The notes under the pieces were generated by a model, which ran no database searches, was not told the DNA's origin, and was given only the letters and a program-made list of their open reading frames with translations. The position numbers and the translations under genes are program-made. This document shows, piece after piece, positions 25,939-34,926 of a stretch of DNA of 64,000 nt. The stretch's first letter is position 1; the number at the start of each line of letters is the position of its first letter. Origin of the DNA: Agarilytica sp033852175 (lineage in GTDB: Bacteria > Pseudomonadota > Gammaproteobacteria > Pseudomonadales > Cellvibrionaceae); contig JAWSUY010000006.1 in assembly GCA_033852175.1 (NCBI GenBank), positions 124,001-188,000 of the forward strand. The letters are read 5' to 3'.

Positions 25939-26313
25939 ATGTGCATAAAATCAGACGTTACATTCCGTTTTTTGTGCCAAATTCTCCGTAAGGACGAAAC
26001 TGCCACGCAGCGCGTTTTGGAGCTTTCATCGACTCTATCCCAGTTATCCAACTCTTCTCCCTCATCACCAACCACCATCACCCATCAAATCAAATTCATC
26101 GACGATGTTTTGGTGTTTACTCTGCAGGCTTTATACAAGCTTTTATATCCAGAAGATCAAGGCAGTTACGAGCAATTTCGCTCGATATTATACGCCAGTA
26201 ATCTAAACGAAGAGCTGGGTAAACTCGGCTACACTGTGTCTATATACGAATCGAGCGGCAAGGTTGATACGACCTGCTATCAGCTGGTCCCGATTACGAC
26301 CCCAAGCGAATAG
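25939..26313 (+). CDS. Hypothetical protein
   Basis: A 124-residue frame 25 bp after the PIN toxin. I do not recognise it. It has a Ser/Thr-rich low-complexity stretch (about residues 30-48), a hydrophobic helix (FIDDVLVFTLQALYKLLYP) and a mixed C-terminal part. No Shine-Dalgarno precedes the ATG, which weakens the start choice. It could be co-transcribed with the toxin-antitoxin pair. Confidence 0.45.
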   Translation: MCIKSDVTFRFLCQILRKDETATQRVLELSSTLSQLSNSSPSSPTTITHQIKFIDDVLVFTLQALYKLLYPEDQGSYEQFRSILYASNLNEELGKLGYTVSIYESSGKVDTTCYQLVPITTPSE

Positions 26314-26390
26314 TCGCACACACCGAAAGCCTGCCAAGAGTTGAGTCTACAAGTTCCCTAGAATGGCCATTACTGTTAAGATTGCGCGAA

Positions 26391-26628
26391 TTGTAGGTGC
26401 CGGCTCAGGTCGAATTGAACAACTGTTGAATATGTAGTCAATGTTGGTCACACGTAAAGAGCGGGATAATCGGGAAGTATGGCAAAGCGCTTATCTGTTA
26501 CAGCTAACAAGTGCTCAACCCCATCGCTGCCCCCGCATCGGTAACTAGAGTGTTTGCATACGCCACTGGAAATTCTGGGAAGGCGCAAACTTTGGCTTTT
26601 AGCCTCTAGAGAGCCCGAATACCGGCCT
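26391..26628 (+). promoter_or_regulatory. Cobalamin riboswitch upstream of cbtB
   Basis: The order of conserved elements matches the adenosylcobalamin-type aptamer: TAGGTGCCGG at the 5' side, CTGCCCCCGCATCGGTAA, GCCACTGG, CTGGGAAGGCG, and the B12 box AGCCCGAATACCGGCC at the 3' end, followed by TATTTTTATT. It ends 45 bp before the cbtB start, so it probably represses cbtBA and downstream genes when cobalamin is abundant, by occluding the ribosome-binding site or terminating. Confidence 0.9.
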
Positions 26629-26673
26629 ATTTTTATTGTTAACGAATGCACGGTGGGTGCAAAAGGATCATAC

Positions 26674-26889
26674 ATGTCTATTAATATTTCTTCTGGTCAA
26701 GAAGCTTCAGTTCAACCTTCTGTAAGCGATCAGGCTCAAGCTAAGCCAGTAATCTCGGTTCTTGCTCAGAATGCTGCGGCCCTCATTTTTGGGGCGGTGC
26801 TACTATTTGCTGTCGGGTTCTTGCCGATGGGTGTTGCACATAATGCCGCCCATGACACGCGCCATGCATTGGCTTTTCCCTGCCACTAA
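26674..26889 (+). CDS. cbtB: CbtB, small subunit of the CbtAB cobalt transporter
   Basis: A 71-residue protein with one hydrophobic helix (NAAALIFGAVLLFAVGFLPM) and the family's C-terminal His motif HDTRHALAFPCH. The start is the ATG at 26674, with AAGGA upstream. The longer frame from 26554 reads through the riboswitch and is rejected. CbtB occurs with CbtA as a predicted B12-regulated cobalt transporter, based on comparative genomics of riboswitch-controlled loci. The pair follows the riboswitch directly. Confidence 0.92.
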   Translation: MSINISSGQEASVQPSVSDQAQAKPVISVLAQNAAALIFGAVLLFAVGFLPMGVAHNAAHDTRHALAFPCH

Positions 26890-26914
26890 CGATCAATTGT
26901 TGCTGTTAGGTTAG

Positions 26915-27010
26915 GGGATCAATGGGGTCAGACTCGATTGAAACCCGAATGGATCTAATTCTTCATGGTCATCTCTTTTGATTTCAATCGAGTCTGACCC
27001 CATTGATCCC
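26915..27010. repeat. Perfect 29-bp inverted repeat (REP-like) between cbtB and cbtA
   Basis: Arms 26915-26943 and 26982-27010 are perfectly complementary, with a 38-bp spacer. The core is ATGGGGTCAGACTCGATTGA. Single arms of the same sequence occur at 24254-24279 and 32735-32760, and a GGGGTCAGATC fragment near 6116. The RNA would form a very stable hairpin inside the cbtBA transcript. Confidence 0.95.
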
Positions 27011-27087
27011 GACCTGTTAAGTACGCCAGGCCTGAACCGACAAGAGGTTTGGGCTTTTCTGTTTTGGCAATTCTAAAATTGGAGTGA

Positions 27088-27912
27088 ATGATGGTATTCC
27101 GTCGAATTATCTATAACGCCCTGTTTGTAGGCCTTTTGGCTGGGCTCTTGTTAAGTGCTGTTCAAATATTGACGGTTAACCCCATTATCTTCGAAGCTGA
27201 GACCTTTGAAATTACAGAGCCTGAAGGCGGGGCTGCTGGAATAGTGGAAGCGGCTGTTCTGGCCAATGTCGAGGCCTCTCATGGCTCTGATGTTGATGGC
27301 CACGGCGCACACGACCATGGAGCCCATGAACATTCAGATGAAGAATGGGCGCCTGAAGATGGAACGGAAAGAACCTTGTATACCGTCATTGCGAATATTT
27401 CGGCGGGTATCGGATTTTCAGCCATATTATTGGCCTTAATGTCCCAACTGCAAAGTGTTGGCGTGGCACGCCTGAATGTCGTTAAAGGTGTTGTATGGGG
27501 CGTGGCCGGTTTCGTGGCGTTTTTTGTTGCGCCAGGTCTTGGTTTACCGCCAGAAATTCCGGGCGTAAATGCTGCTCCGGTCGAGCATCGTCAATTGTGG
27601 TGGGTGCTAGCAGTCGCATGCGTTGGTATTGGCATTCTAGTCATTGCTTACGCGCCCTTAAAGCTAAAAGCCGCTGGTATCATCGCAATTGCCATTCCTT
27701 ATGTGGTGAATGCTCCTCATCAGACCGGGCCTGCGTTTAGCCATACTGATCCTGCGGCAGTGGAAACGCTAACCGCTTTGCATCAAAAATTCATTCTGGC
27801 CAGTGGCGCCAGCAATCTTATCTTTTGGTTGGCCTTGGGCGTTATTTCTGCCTGGGTTCTTAATCGTTGGGTATTAAAAGGGTTAGAGGCGGATGCCAAT
27901 ACAAGCGTCTAG
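27088..27912 (+). CDS. cbtA: CbtA, membrane subunit of the CbtAB cobalt transporter
   Basis: A 274-residue inner-membrane protein of the CbtA family. It has about five to six hydrophobic segments, beginning IIYNALFVGLLAGLLLSAVQ. A His/Asp-rich loop after the first helix (residues ~65-82, HGAHDHGAHEH) is a likely metal-collecting site, and APHQTGPAF and HQKFILASGASN near the end are typical of the family. An ATG with GGAGTG upstream is used. The 3' end overlaps the chelatase gene by 20 bp. Confidence 0.92.
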   Translation: MMVFRRIIYNALFVGLLAGLLLSAVQILTVNPIIFEAETFEITEPEGGAAGIVEAAVLANVEASHGSDVDGHGAHDHGAHEHSDEEWAPEDGTERTLYTVIANISAGIGFSAILLALMSQLQSVGVARLNVVKGVVWGVAGFVAFFVAPGLGLPPEIPGVNAAPVEHRQLWWVLAVACVGIGILVIAYAPLKLKAAGIIAIAIPYVVNAPHQTGPAFSHTDPAAVETLTALHQKFILASGASNLIFWLALGVISAWVLNRWVLKGLEADANTSV

Positions 27913-29671
27913 ATTTCCTTTTACAGCCGTTGCCGGGCAGGCGCCTTTTAAGCTTGCCTTGATTCTTTCGGTCATCGACCCGACCATTGGTGGGGTGCTC
28001 ATCAGCGGCCCCCGCGGTTCAGCCAAATCAACATTGGCGCGTGGTTTAGCCGATGTTATGCCGGTTGCGGTGGGGCGCGATAACACCTTTATTACTTTGC
28101 CGCTTGGTGCGACAGAAGAAATGTTGGTGGGAACATTGAACCTCCAGCAAGTATTAGATGAGCAAAAGGTAGAGTTTCAATCAGGCTTATTAGCCAGAGC
28201 TGATGGCGGTGTGCTCTATGTCGATGAAGTGAATTTACTGCAAGACCACTTGGTCGATTTACTGCTCGATGTCTCGGCCAGTGGCGTGAATATTGTTGAA
28301 CGTGACGGAATCAGCCACAGTCATCGTGCTCAATTTGCTTTACTCGGCACCATGAATCCCGATGAGGGGGAATTGCGGCCTCAGCTTCTCGATCGATTTG
28401 GACTTGCCGTTACGCTGAGTAATCAGTTTACGATTGAAGAGCGTGTCGAAATAGTACGCTTGCGTGAACGTTTCGATCAAAACCCTAAAGCCTTTTATAT
28501 CGAATACCGTGATGCGCAAAACGCCTTAACGCGTAATATATTGTCTGCAAGGGAGAGCGTAGATGATATCGATTGCAGTAGTCAGTTGCGTACGCTTATC
28601 GCCGAACGTTGTCATCAAGCAAATGTGGATGGCTTGCGGGCGGATATTGTTTGGTTTAAGGCGGCGGTGGCACATGCCGCGTGGGAAAAACGAGCAGTGG
28701 TAACAGAAGACGATATTTGGGCAGTTGAAGACTTGGTGTTATTGCACCGACGCAAATCCCAACCGCCTAACTCCCAGCCACCACAAAGCCCTAAGTATCC
28801 GCCAGAACAAAAACCAGAGCAAAAATCAGAGCAAAAACCGTTTTCACGACCTCCAGAAAAAAGTAAAACTGCGGATAAGGCTAATAGCGCAGAAGAGAAT
28901 GGAGGCGAGAGCGGAAATGAAGAGAATAGCGAGCTTGGTGATTGGGGAAGCATGGACTCAACGAGTCAGAAAACGGCAGAATACGTAACCGGCTACCCAG
29001 AGAATAATTTTACCTCCCCTAAAAAATTAAATGTTCAGCGAATAATATCGACGAATTCAAAAAAAACTGGGCCACAAATTGGGCTAGGTCGTTTATCCGG
29101 TAAAGCTTCAACTTCGGTCAATTGGTTTGCCACTCTGGTGAGAAATTTTGGGCAGTGGCCACCCCAGCACTTACGTTTTAAAAAATCGAAATCAGGCCAA
29201 GCTGTTTTACATATAGTGTTATTGGATACCTCTGCTTCCACGTTGCAAAACCAGCTGTTTGCCAATGCGAAAGCTGCGATTCTTAGTATTGCTGATCAAG
29301 CTTATTTAGCGCGAGAGCAGTTAACTGTGCTGGGTTTTGGTAATGACATAGTCGAAGTGCTTCTGGCAAAAAAACGTGCGCCAAAAGCCTTGCGCGAATT
29401 TTTAGATAATATTCCGGCAGCTGGAGGAACCCCGCTCCGGAAGGCTTTATTGCAAACGCTGGATTACCAAAAGCAACAGTTTCGTCAAACCCCGGCGCTA
29501 CAAATGCATACTTATTTAATTACCGATGGACGTACCACTCAGTCGTTTTCAGATATTGCCTTGTTAGGTGATGTGGTAGTGATCGATATAGAGCAGGCTC
29601 AAGTTAAGCGTGGTAAAGCACGTCAAATAGCGGAATCGTTATCTGCTAACTACTTTCCATTGTTGGCATAG
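27893..29671 (+). CDS. ChlI-ChlD fusion, AAA+/VWA chelatase accessory protein
   Basis: A 592-residue fusion. Residues 1-~290 are a ChlI/BchI-type AAA+ ATPase: Walker A SGPRGSAKST, Walker B GGVLYVDEVNLL, sensor 1 LLGTMNPDEG, then RPQLLDRFGL. A Pro/Gln/Lys-rich linker (~290-400, with repeated PEQK) leads to a VWA domain (~425-592) with MIDAS residues in LDTSAST. It resembles Mg-chelatase I and D subunits. With cobN in the same window and no bacteriochlorophyll genes, it most likely powers CobN in place of CobS/CobT. It overlaps cbtA, indicating an operon from the riboswitch onward. Confidence 0.88.
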   Translation: MPIQASRFPFTAVAGQAPFKLALILSVIDPTIGGVLISGPRGSAKSTLARGLADVMPVAVGRDNTFITLPLGATEEMLVGTLNLQQVLDEQKVEFQSGLLARADGGVLYVDEVNLLQDHLVDLLLDVSASGVNIVERDGISHSHRAQFALLGTMNPDEGELRPQLLDRFGLAVTLSNQFTIEERVEIVRLRERFDQNPKAFYIEYRDAQNALTRNILSARESVDDIDCSSQLRTLIAERCHQANVDGLRADIVWFKAAVAHAAWEKRAVVTEDDIWAVEDLVLLHRRKSQPPNSQPPQSPKYPPEQKPEQKSEQKPFSRPPEKSKTADKANSAEENGGESGNEENSELGDWGSMDSTSQKTAEYVTGYPENNFTSPKKLNVQRIISTNSKKTGPQIGLGRLSGKASTSVNWFATLVRNFGQWPPQHLRFKKSKSGQAVLHIVLLDTSASTLQNQLFANAKAAILSIADQAYLAREQLTVLGFGNDIVEVLLAKKRAPKALREFLDNIPAAGGTPLRKALLQTLDYQKQQFRQTPALQMHTYLITDGRTTQSFSDIALLGDVVVIDIEQAQVKRGKARQIAESLSANYFPLLA

Positions 29672-29745
29672 TTGTCAGTTTTCCAATGCAGACAATAAAC
29701 GAAAACTAAAAAGTCTTGCGCAGTCTTATTGAAGTGAAAAATTAA

Positions 29746-30348
29746 ATGACAGAAACATCCGATCAACGCCACCAAGCCAGAATGGCAAATAGAAAAGCCG
29801 TGATGGACGCGAAAATAGCGAAAGCCACTGAAGAGCGCGGCGTACTCATTTTATTAAAAGGTAACGGAAAAGGTAAGAGCAGTTCTGCATTTGGTACGAT
29901 GGCACGTTCGGCAGGCCACGGGAAAAAGTGTGCGGTTATCCAGTTCGTTAAAGGTCGTACAGAAACGGGCGAGTACAAATTTTTTAAAGATCATGAGTTA
30001 ATCGATTGGCATGTGATGGGTCATGGTTTTACTTGGGAAACCCAAGATAAACAAAAAGACATTGCCGCCGCGCAAAAAGCTTGGGCTTTAGCGGAAGAGT
30101 TGTTGCAAGACGAAAGTATCGATATGCTGGTTTTTGATGAGCTGGCGTATATGTTTAAATATGGATATCTCGATGTTGAACCAGTGGTTACGGCCCTAGA
30201 TAAACGTCCGAAATATCAAAACGTCATTATTACCGGTAGAACGATGGCTCTGCCCTTGCAGGATATCGCTGATACTATTTCAGTGGTTCAAGACGAACGT
30301 CATGCTTTTCGTCTGGGCGTCAAAGCTCAAAAGGGTATTGAATTCTAA
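29746..30348 (+). CDS. cobO: Cob(I)yrinic acid a,c-diamide adenosyltransferase
   Basis: CobO/BtuR-type corrinoid adenosyltransferase that transfers adenosyl from ATP to Co(I). The 200-residue length is typical. The P-loop GNGKGKSS spans residues 39-46, followed by CAVIQFVKG, DMLVFDELAY and the VIITGRTM segment. It precedes cbiA with a one-base TAATG overlap. It acts after a,c-amidation and also in corrinoid salvage. Confidence 0.96.
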   Translation: MTETSDQRHQARMANRKAVMDAKIAKATEERGVLILLKGNGKGKSSSAFGTMARSAGHGKKCAVIQFVKGRTETGEYKFFKDHELIDWHVMGHGFTWETQDKQKDIAAAQKAWALAEELLQDESIDMLVFDELAYMFKYGYLDVEPVVTALDKRPKYQNVIITGRTMALPLQDIADTISVVQDERHAFRLGVKAQKGIEF

Positions 30349-31763
30349 TGCCTGATTCATTCGAGTCTAAACCGGTACTGTGTCCCGCGTTATTTATTGC
30401 GGCGCCAGCTTCTGGTCAAGGGAAAACCACGGTAACCGCTGCATTAGCTCGTCTTTTAAAAAGGCAGGGAAAACATGTTCGCGTCTTCAAAACTGGTCCC
30501 GATTATTTAGACCCCCAAATACTAGAGCAAGCGTCTGGTCAGCCCGTGGAGCAATTGGATATGTGGATGGCTGGGGAGGCGTATTGTCAGCAGAAATTAT
30601 TTGAAGCGGCGCAAGTTGCTGATTTGATTTTGGTTGAAGGTGCGATGGGTTTGTTTGATGGTGAGCCATCGAGTGCTGACTTGGCTGCTCGTTTCAATAT
30701 TCCACTCGCCATCGTGATGGATGTAAAAGGCATGGCGCAAACCGCAGCAGCGATTGCGACAGGCTTGGCCAATTTTCGCGATGATGTGAAGTTTGCAGGT
30801 TTAATCGCAAACAACTGTGGCTCCGATCGACATCGTGAATTAATTGAAGGCGCTTTACCAAGTGACTTGCCGTTGTTGGCGAATTTAAAGCGTTCTGAAG
30901 ATGTAGCTTTGCCTGAAAGGCATTTGGGTTTGGTGCAAGCCTCTGAGGTTGAGGCTGAGCTGGAATTACGCTTTGAGGCCGGAGCGGATTGGTTGGAAGA
31001 GGCGGGGCTCACACTTTTCATAGATAAAATAGAAATGGTGAAGTTTCAGTCGGCTGATGTTCCTTCGGTCGAAGCGGTATTGAGAGGGCTTGCCATTGGT
31101 GTCGCAAAAGATCAGGCGTTTAGCTTTATCTACGATTCGAATATTCGGTTGTTAAAATCGCTGGGAGCTGAGGTTCGCTATTTTTCACCTCTGAGTGATG
31201 AAGCGTTACCTGAGGTTGATGCGCTTTGGTTTCCTGGTGGTTACCCAGAGTTACATGCAAAAGCATTATCTAAAAATCACAAAATTATTAAACACATTAA
31301 GGCATTCTTTGAGTCTGATAAGCCGGTGTTAGCTGAGTGTGGCGGATTTTTATATTGTCTGCAGACGTTAACGGATTTAGACGAAAACGAATACCCTATG
31401 GCGGGCTTGCTCGCAGGGCATGGCGCTATGCGCGGTAAGCGTGGTTGCCAAGGCATGCAGACAGCGGCATTACCTGAAGGTGAAGTTCGTGCACATGCAC
31501 ATCATCGTTCTCGAAGTTCTGGCACGCCAGAGCCAATAACGCATGGTGTTCGCCAGCGTCACCCTGCGCCGGGTGAGGCGATTTTCCGTGAGCGAAATTT
31601 AACGGCTTCGTATTTACATTTATTTTTCCCTTCGAATCCCAATGCGATTGCGGCTCTATTCAATTCTTCTGTTTTGACGTCTGGGCATGTGGTTGGGAGC
31701 TTGGATGGCGAGTCTAGTGTAAAAGAAAATGTATCATCGGCTAAAAAGGTGGGCGAATGTTAG
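30348..31763 (+). CDS. cbiA: Cobyrinic acid a,c-diamide synthase
   Basis: A 471-residue glutamine-dependent amidotransferase that amidates the a and c carboxylates of (Co-)cobyrinic acid. The N-terminal P-loop (APASGQGKTTVTAAL) and the DPQILEQASGQP region form the synthetase domain. The C-terminal half is a class I glutaminase-like domain with VLAECGGFLY (nucleophilic Cys) and SYLHLFFPSN providing the His. It accepts cobyrinic or hydrogenobyrinic acid in different organisms, so it does not decide the route. Its 3' end overlaps the permease gene by 7 bp. Confidence 0.95.
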   Translation: MPDSFESKPVLCPALFIAAPASGQGKTTVTAALARLLKRQGKHVRVFKTGPDYLDPQILEQASGQPVEQLDMWMAGEAYCQQKLFEAAQVADLILVEGAMGLFDGEPSSADLAARFNIPLAIVMDVKGMAQTAAAIATGLANFRDDVKFAGLIANNCGSDRHRELIEGALPSDLPLLANLKRSEDVALPERHLGLVQASEVEAELELRFEAGADWLEEAGLTLFIDKIEMVKFQSADVPSVEAVLRGLAIGVAKDQAFSFIYDSNIRLLKSLGAEVRYFSPLSDEALPEVDALWFPGGYPELHAKALSKNHKIIKHIKAFFESDKPVLAECGGFLYCLQTLTDLDENEYPMAGLLAGHGAMRGKRGCQGMQTAALPEGEVRAHAHHRSRSSGTPEPITHGVRQRHPAPGEAIFRERNLTASYLHLFFPSNPNAIAALFNSSVLTSGHVVGSLDGESSVKENVSSAKKVGEC

Positions 31764-32473
31764 CGGGTTCTCTTTCGATTATTACTGTGGGTTTTGGCTT
31801 AGGCTTGATGCACGCGTTAGATGCTGACCATGTGATGGCGGTGTCGTCGTTGAGTAATAATAAACCCGGTTTTTTGCGGACCTTAAAATTTTGTTTAAAT
31901 TGGGCTGTCGGTCATGCGGGCATTCTGCTGCTGAGCGGCGCTTTGTTATTTGGTTTGGGTTTTCAGTTGCCGGGTGTTTTGATTTATGCGGCTGAGGTGT
32001 CGGTGGGTGTTTTGTTGGTGGTGCTGGGTTTAGTCTGTTTTTGGCAGATTCGACGGCAGCGTTTGAGTTTGGTTGAGCATTCGCATGGGGCGTTGGTGCA
32101 TCGGCATTGGCGTATTGTGGGAGATGATGGGCATCAGGTTTTGAATGATGCAGATACTGGCGGCGCGAGAAGTAAAACGGGTGCTGGTAATCATGCGCCC
32201 GTGATGGTGGGTGTTTTACATGGTTTGGCGGGGAGTGCTCCGGCTTTGGCTTTAGTTCCTGTAATGGCGCAGGGGCAGTTTTTTGCGGCGTTGTGTTATT
32301 TATTGGTGTTTTCGTTGGGTGTGGGTGTGTCGATGTTGTTTTTCGGTTTTGGTTTTGCGGCGGTTCAGCGGAAGTTTCAGGCGAGGTATGTGAGGTTGTT
32401 TCAGTGGCAGCGGCATTTTATTGCGAGTTGTTCGATTGTTGCAGGTGGGTTTTGGATTGCGCAGACTTTGTGA
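31757..32473 (+). CDS. Ni/Co permease-like membrane protein
   Basis: A 238-residue membrane protein with about six hydrophobic segments. The HALDADHVMAVSSL motif in the first helix matches the metal-selecting HX4DH signature of NiCoT permeases, and VGVLHGLAGSAPALALVPVM is a second conserved helix. It is shorter than classic HoxN/NixA (~330 aa) and may belong to the related HupE/UreH-like group. A His-containing cytosolic loop lies between helices 3 and 4. The 7-bp overlap with cbiA implies a role in supplying cobalt. Confidence 0.82.
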   Translation: MLAGSLSIITVGFGLGLMHALDADHVMAVSSLSNNKPGFLRTLKFCLNWAVGHAGILLLSGALLFGLGFQLPGVLIYAAEVSVGVLLVVLGLVCFWQIRRQRLSLVEHSHGALVHRHWRIVGDDGHQVLNDADTGGARSKTGAGNHAPVMVGVLHGLAGSAPALALVPVMAQGQFFAALCYLLVFSLGVGVSMLFFGFGFAAVQRKFQARYVRLFQWQRHFIASCSIVAGGFWIAQTL

Positions 32474-32573
32474 GTAATCAATTGAGCCTTACTGACTTGA
32501 TTCAAGATATATTCGATATAAATTTCTGAGTGCTGGATATGTTGGGTGGGGAATATGCGGCGTTTTATCCCCG

Positions 32574-32681
32574 GCATGAATCCGGCATTGATCTCACCGA
32601 CTCGCCGTAAACCCGTCCATGGGGGCTCGGACGCAGCATCCCTGCTGCATACGGTCTGTGAGATCAACACCGAATCCATAT
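32574..32681 (+). repeat. Cloverleaf-like palindromic repeat, copy B
   Basis: Outer arms 32574-32597 and 32658-32681 pair imperfectly (TTGATCTCAC is the perfect inner part). Internal hairpins are CCCGTCCATGGGG and GCAGCATCCCTGCTGC (32633-32648). The same orientation as copy A. Confidence 0.85.
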
Positions 32682-32734
32682 CTAACATTTTACTGAGACA
32701 TGTAGGTCAATAACCAGCGAAGAGATCGATGGAA

Positions 32735-32760
32735 GGATCAATGGGGTCAGACTCGATTGA
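32735..32760 (+). repeat. REP-like single arm
   Basis: Contains ATGGGGTCAGACTCGATTGA, identical to the left arm of the inverted repeat at 26915, but without a partner arm nearby. Confidence 0.9.
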
Positions 32761-32866
32761 TTCTGTTAAATAGAAAGGTGATTTTTTGAGTCCTAAATAG
32801 AGCCCTATTTCTGGTTGGGCACTAATTTATATGGCTCTCCAGTTTGGCGGATAGTTAGTAAAATAT

Positions 32867-34009
32867 ATGTGGGTTGAAAGCAGTGAAACAGTGACGAAGC
32901 TTCGAAGCGGTTTAACAACCGGTTCTTGCGCGACTGCGTGCTGTGTTGCTGCGTGTCAAACGTTGTTGGCCAATCTCCAATCTGATGTGGTAAGCATTAC
33001 TTTACCGAAAGGGAAAACGGTGGAGATGGCGATTAGTGCTTATGAGTCGGTTCCGGCTGCTTCCAAAATTTTGCCTGAAGGCAAATGTGTTCGTGTTTCT
33101 GTGATTAAGGATGCCGGTGATGATCCGGATGTTACGCACGGCGCAACGGTGTTTGTCGATTTGAGTTTATGTGATGCTGCTGGTGTTTCTTTTTTTGCAG
33201 GAGACGGTGTAGGGACGGTAACGCGTGAGGGTTTGGCGTTGCCTGTGGGAGAGCCCGCGATTAATGTGGTACCGCGTCGGATGATGACTCAGCATTTGGA
33301 AGATTTAGCGGCAATGCATAATTATTCGGGCGGCTTTTTGGTTTCTGTAGGTGTTGAAAACGGCGAAACTATTGCGTTAAAAACCATGAATGGCCGTTTG
33401 GGTATTATTGGTGGTTTATCGATTTTAGGAACGACGGGTATTGTTCGGCCTTTTTCGTGTTCGGCGTGGATTGCGTCGATTCATCAGGGGATAGATGTGG
33501 CGTCGGCGAATGGGGTTGATCGTATCGCGGCGAGCACGGGTAATAGTAGTGAGGCGGCTATTAAGGCGTTTTATCAGATGGATGAGATGGCGTTGATTGA
33601 GATGGGTGATTTTGCGGGTGCTGTATTGAAGCATTTGAAAAAGAAACCGATTAAGCAGCTGAGTATTTGTGGCGGGATTGGCAAGATTAGTAAGTTGGCG
33701 AATGGCCATATGGATTTAAACAGCCGAGTGTCGGCGATTGATTTTGAGCACATGGCGAGTGTGGCCTCAGGGCTGGGTGGTAATGAGGTTTTGACGCAGA
33801 AGATTCTTGCCGCGAATACGAGTGTTGAGGTGTTAAACATTTGTCAGGGCGTTGGGATCGATTTGGCGTTTGCGCTTTGTGAGCAGGCTTTGGTATTTGC
33901 GAAGCGTATTGTTCCTGCTGAGGTTTCGGTTGAGGTGAGTGCGATTGATCGTCAGGGTAATTTTGTTGGCAGTACGAATCCTAAGATTATGTCTGGATGT
34001 AAAAGCTAA
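32867..34009 (+). CDS. cbiD: CbiD, cobalt-precorrin-5B C1-methyltransferase
   Basis: SAM-dependent C-1 methylation of the ring-contracted corrin intermediate, a hallmark of the early-cobalt (anaerobic) route in place of CobF. The 380-residue product has the N-terminal LRSGLTTGSCATA signature, KDAGDDPDVTHGA, GDGVGTVTREGLALPVGEPAINVVPR and a C-terminal SICGGIGKISKLA segment. The Shine-Dalgarno is weak; another start a few codons on is possible. The stop overlaps the cbiJ start by one base. Confidence 0.96.
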   Translation: MWVESSETVTKLRSGLTTGSCATACCVAACQTLLANLQSDVVSITLPKGKTVEMAISAYESVPAASKILPEGKCVRVSVIKDAGDDPDVTHGATVFVDLSLCDAAGVSFFAGDGVGTVTREGLALPVGEPAINVVPRRMMTQHLEDLAAMHNYSGGFLVSVGVENGETIALKTMNGRLGIIGGLSILGTTGIVRPFSCSAWIASIHQGIDVASANGVDRIAASTGNSSEAAIKAFYQMDEMALIEMGDFAGAVLKHLKKKPIKQLSICGGIGKISKLANGHMDLNSRVSAIDFEHMASVASGLGGNEVLTQKILAANTSVEVLNICQGVGIDLAFALCEQALVFAKRIVPAEVSVEVSAIDRQGNFVGSTNPKIMSGCKS

Positions 34010-34758
34010 TGACGTTGTTGATTTTGGGTGGAACGGCGGACGGTCGAAAGCTGGCGGAGTGTTTACATGAGAAGTCGTTGCCGTTGATTTACAGTGTGGC
34101 GGGTTTGGCGAGAACACCAGATGTTGGCTGTGAGGTTGTCAGTGGTGGTTTTACGCAGTTTGGTGGGTTGGAAAATTTTATTCGCGAGCGTGGGATAAAG
34201 GCGATTTTGGATGTGACGCATCCGTATGCGAAGGTGATGAGTAGCACTGCGGTTGATGTGGCAAAAGTTTGTGGTATTCCGGTTTGGCGTTTTCATCGTG
34301 AGTCTTGGCAGAAGCAAGCAGAAGATGATTGGCGTTTGTTTGATGATTGGGAGGGTTTGTTGCCGAGTTTACGCGATAAGAGGTCTGTATTTTTGACGGC
34401 GGGGCAGTTGTCTCAGGTGGTGGTTGATGAGTTTGCGGGGATGTCTACGCGTGTTGGTCAGCGGCAGTTGTTGAGGACGGCGGTTGTGCCTAATGTTGTG
34501 TTACCGGGGTCGGTGAGTTGGGTGAAGGCGATTGGGCCTTTTGCTTTTGAGGATGAGTTGGCGTTGATGCGGGAGCATGGGGTTGATGCTTTGGTGTGTA
34601 AGGATAGTGGTGGGGATTCGACTGTTGAGAAGTTGAATGCTGCTCGGGTGTTGGGGTTGCCGGTGTTTATGTTGGCGCGGCCTTGTTTGCCGGATGCTGA
34701 TGTTATTTTTACTTCTCGTCGTGAATGTGAGGCATTTGTGTGGGAGAGACTGCGGTAG
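34009..34758 (+). CDS. cbiJ: Precorrin-6A / cobalt-precorrin-6A reductase
   Basis: NAD(P)H-dependent reductase of the macrocycle (CobK/CbiJ family). The 249-residue protein has the N-terminal ILGGTADGRKLA nucleotide-binding loop, ILDVTHPYAKVMS, VFLTAGQL, and the C-terminal CKDSGGDSTVEKLNAA and GLPVFMLARP motifs. The start overlaps the cbiD stop (TAATG). After it the operon is broken by a 436-bp gap carrying repeats. Confidence 0.94.
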   Translation: MTLLILGGTADGRKLAECLHEKSLPLIYSVAGLARTPDVGCEVVSGGFTQFGGLENFIRERGIKAILDVTHPYAKVMSSTAVDVAKVCGIPVWRFHRESWQKQAEDDWRLFDDWEGLLPSLRDKRSVFLTAGQLSQVVVDEFAGMSTRVGQRQLLRTAVVPNVVLPGSVSWVKAIGPFAFEDELALMREHGVDALVCKDSGGDSTVEKLNAARVLGLPVFMLARPCLPDADVIFTSRRECEAFVWERLR

Positions 34759-34810
34759 GGCTTTTGAGGGGCATTTTAATCTGCGGGATGAGTGTGTTCG
34801 GGTAGTTCGC

Positions 34811-34926
34811 TATAGCACTTGGGGAAGTATTTCCACGACACGCCACGAGTACGTCCTTGTAGGCTCTATGTTGCCATCCATGGCAACATAAGGTCTTGAA
34901 AATACTTCCCCAAGTACTCTAGCTAC
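34811..34926 (+). repeat. Cloverleaf-like palindromic repeat, copy C
   Basis: Arms ACTTGGGGAAGTATTT (34817-34832) and its perfect complement (34900-34915), extending imperfectly outward. Internal hairpins are TACGTCCTTGTA and TTGCCATCCATGGCAA (34871-34886). Stem bases differ from copies A and B on both sides, keeping the pairing. Confidence 0.88.

Larger units (their letters stand above)
32474..32866 (+). other. Intergenic region between the permease and cbiD
   Basis: 393 bp holding palindromic repeat copy B and one REP-like arm. No gene and no cobalamin aptamer are seen, so cbiD-cbiJ either start from an unrecognised promoter here or are read through. Confidence 0.6.

Noticed and set aside
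30380..30604. Alternative-frame ORF in cbiA
   Set aside because: Overlaps conserved cbiA motifs in another frame.
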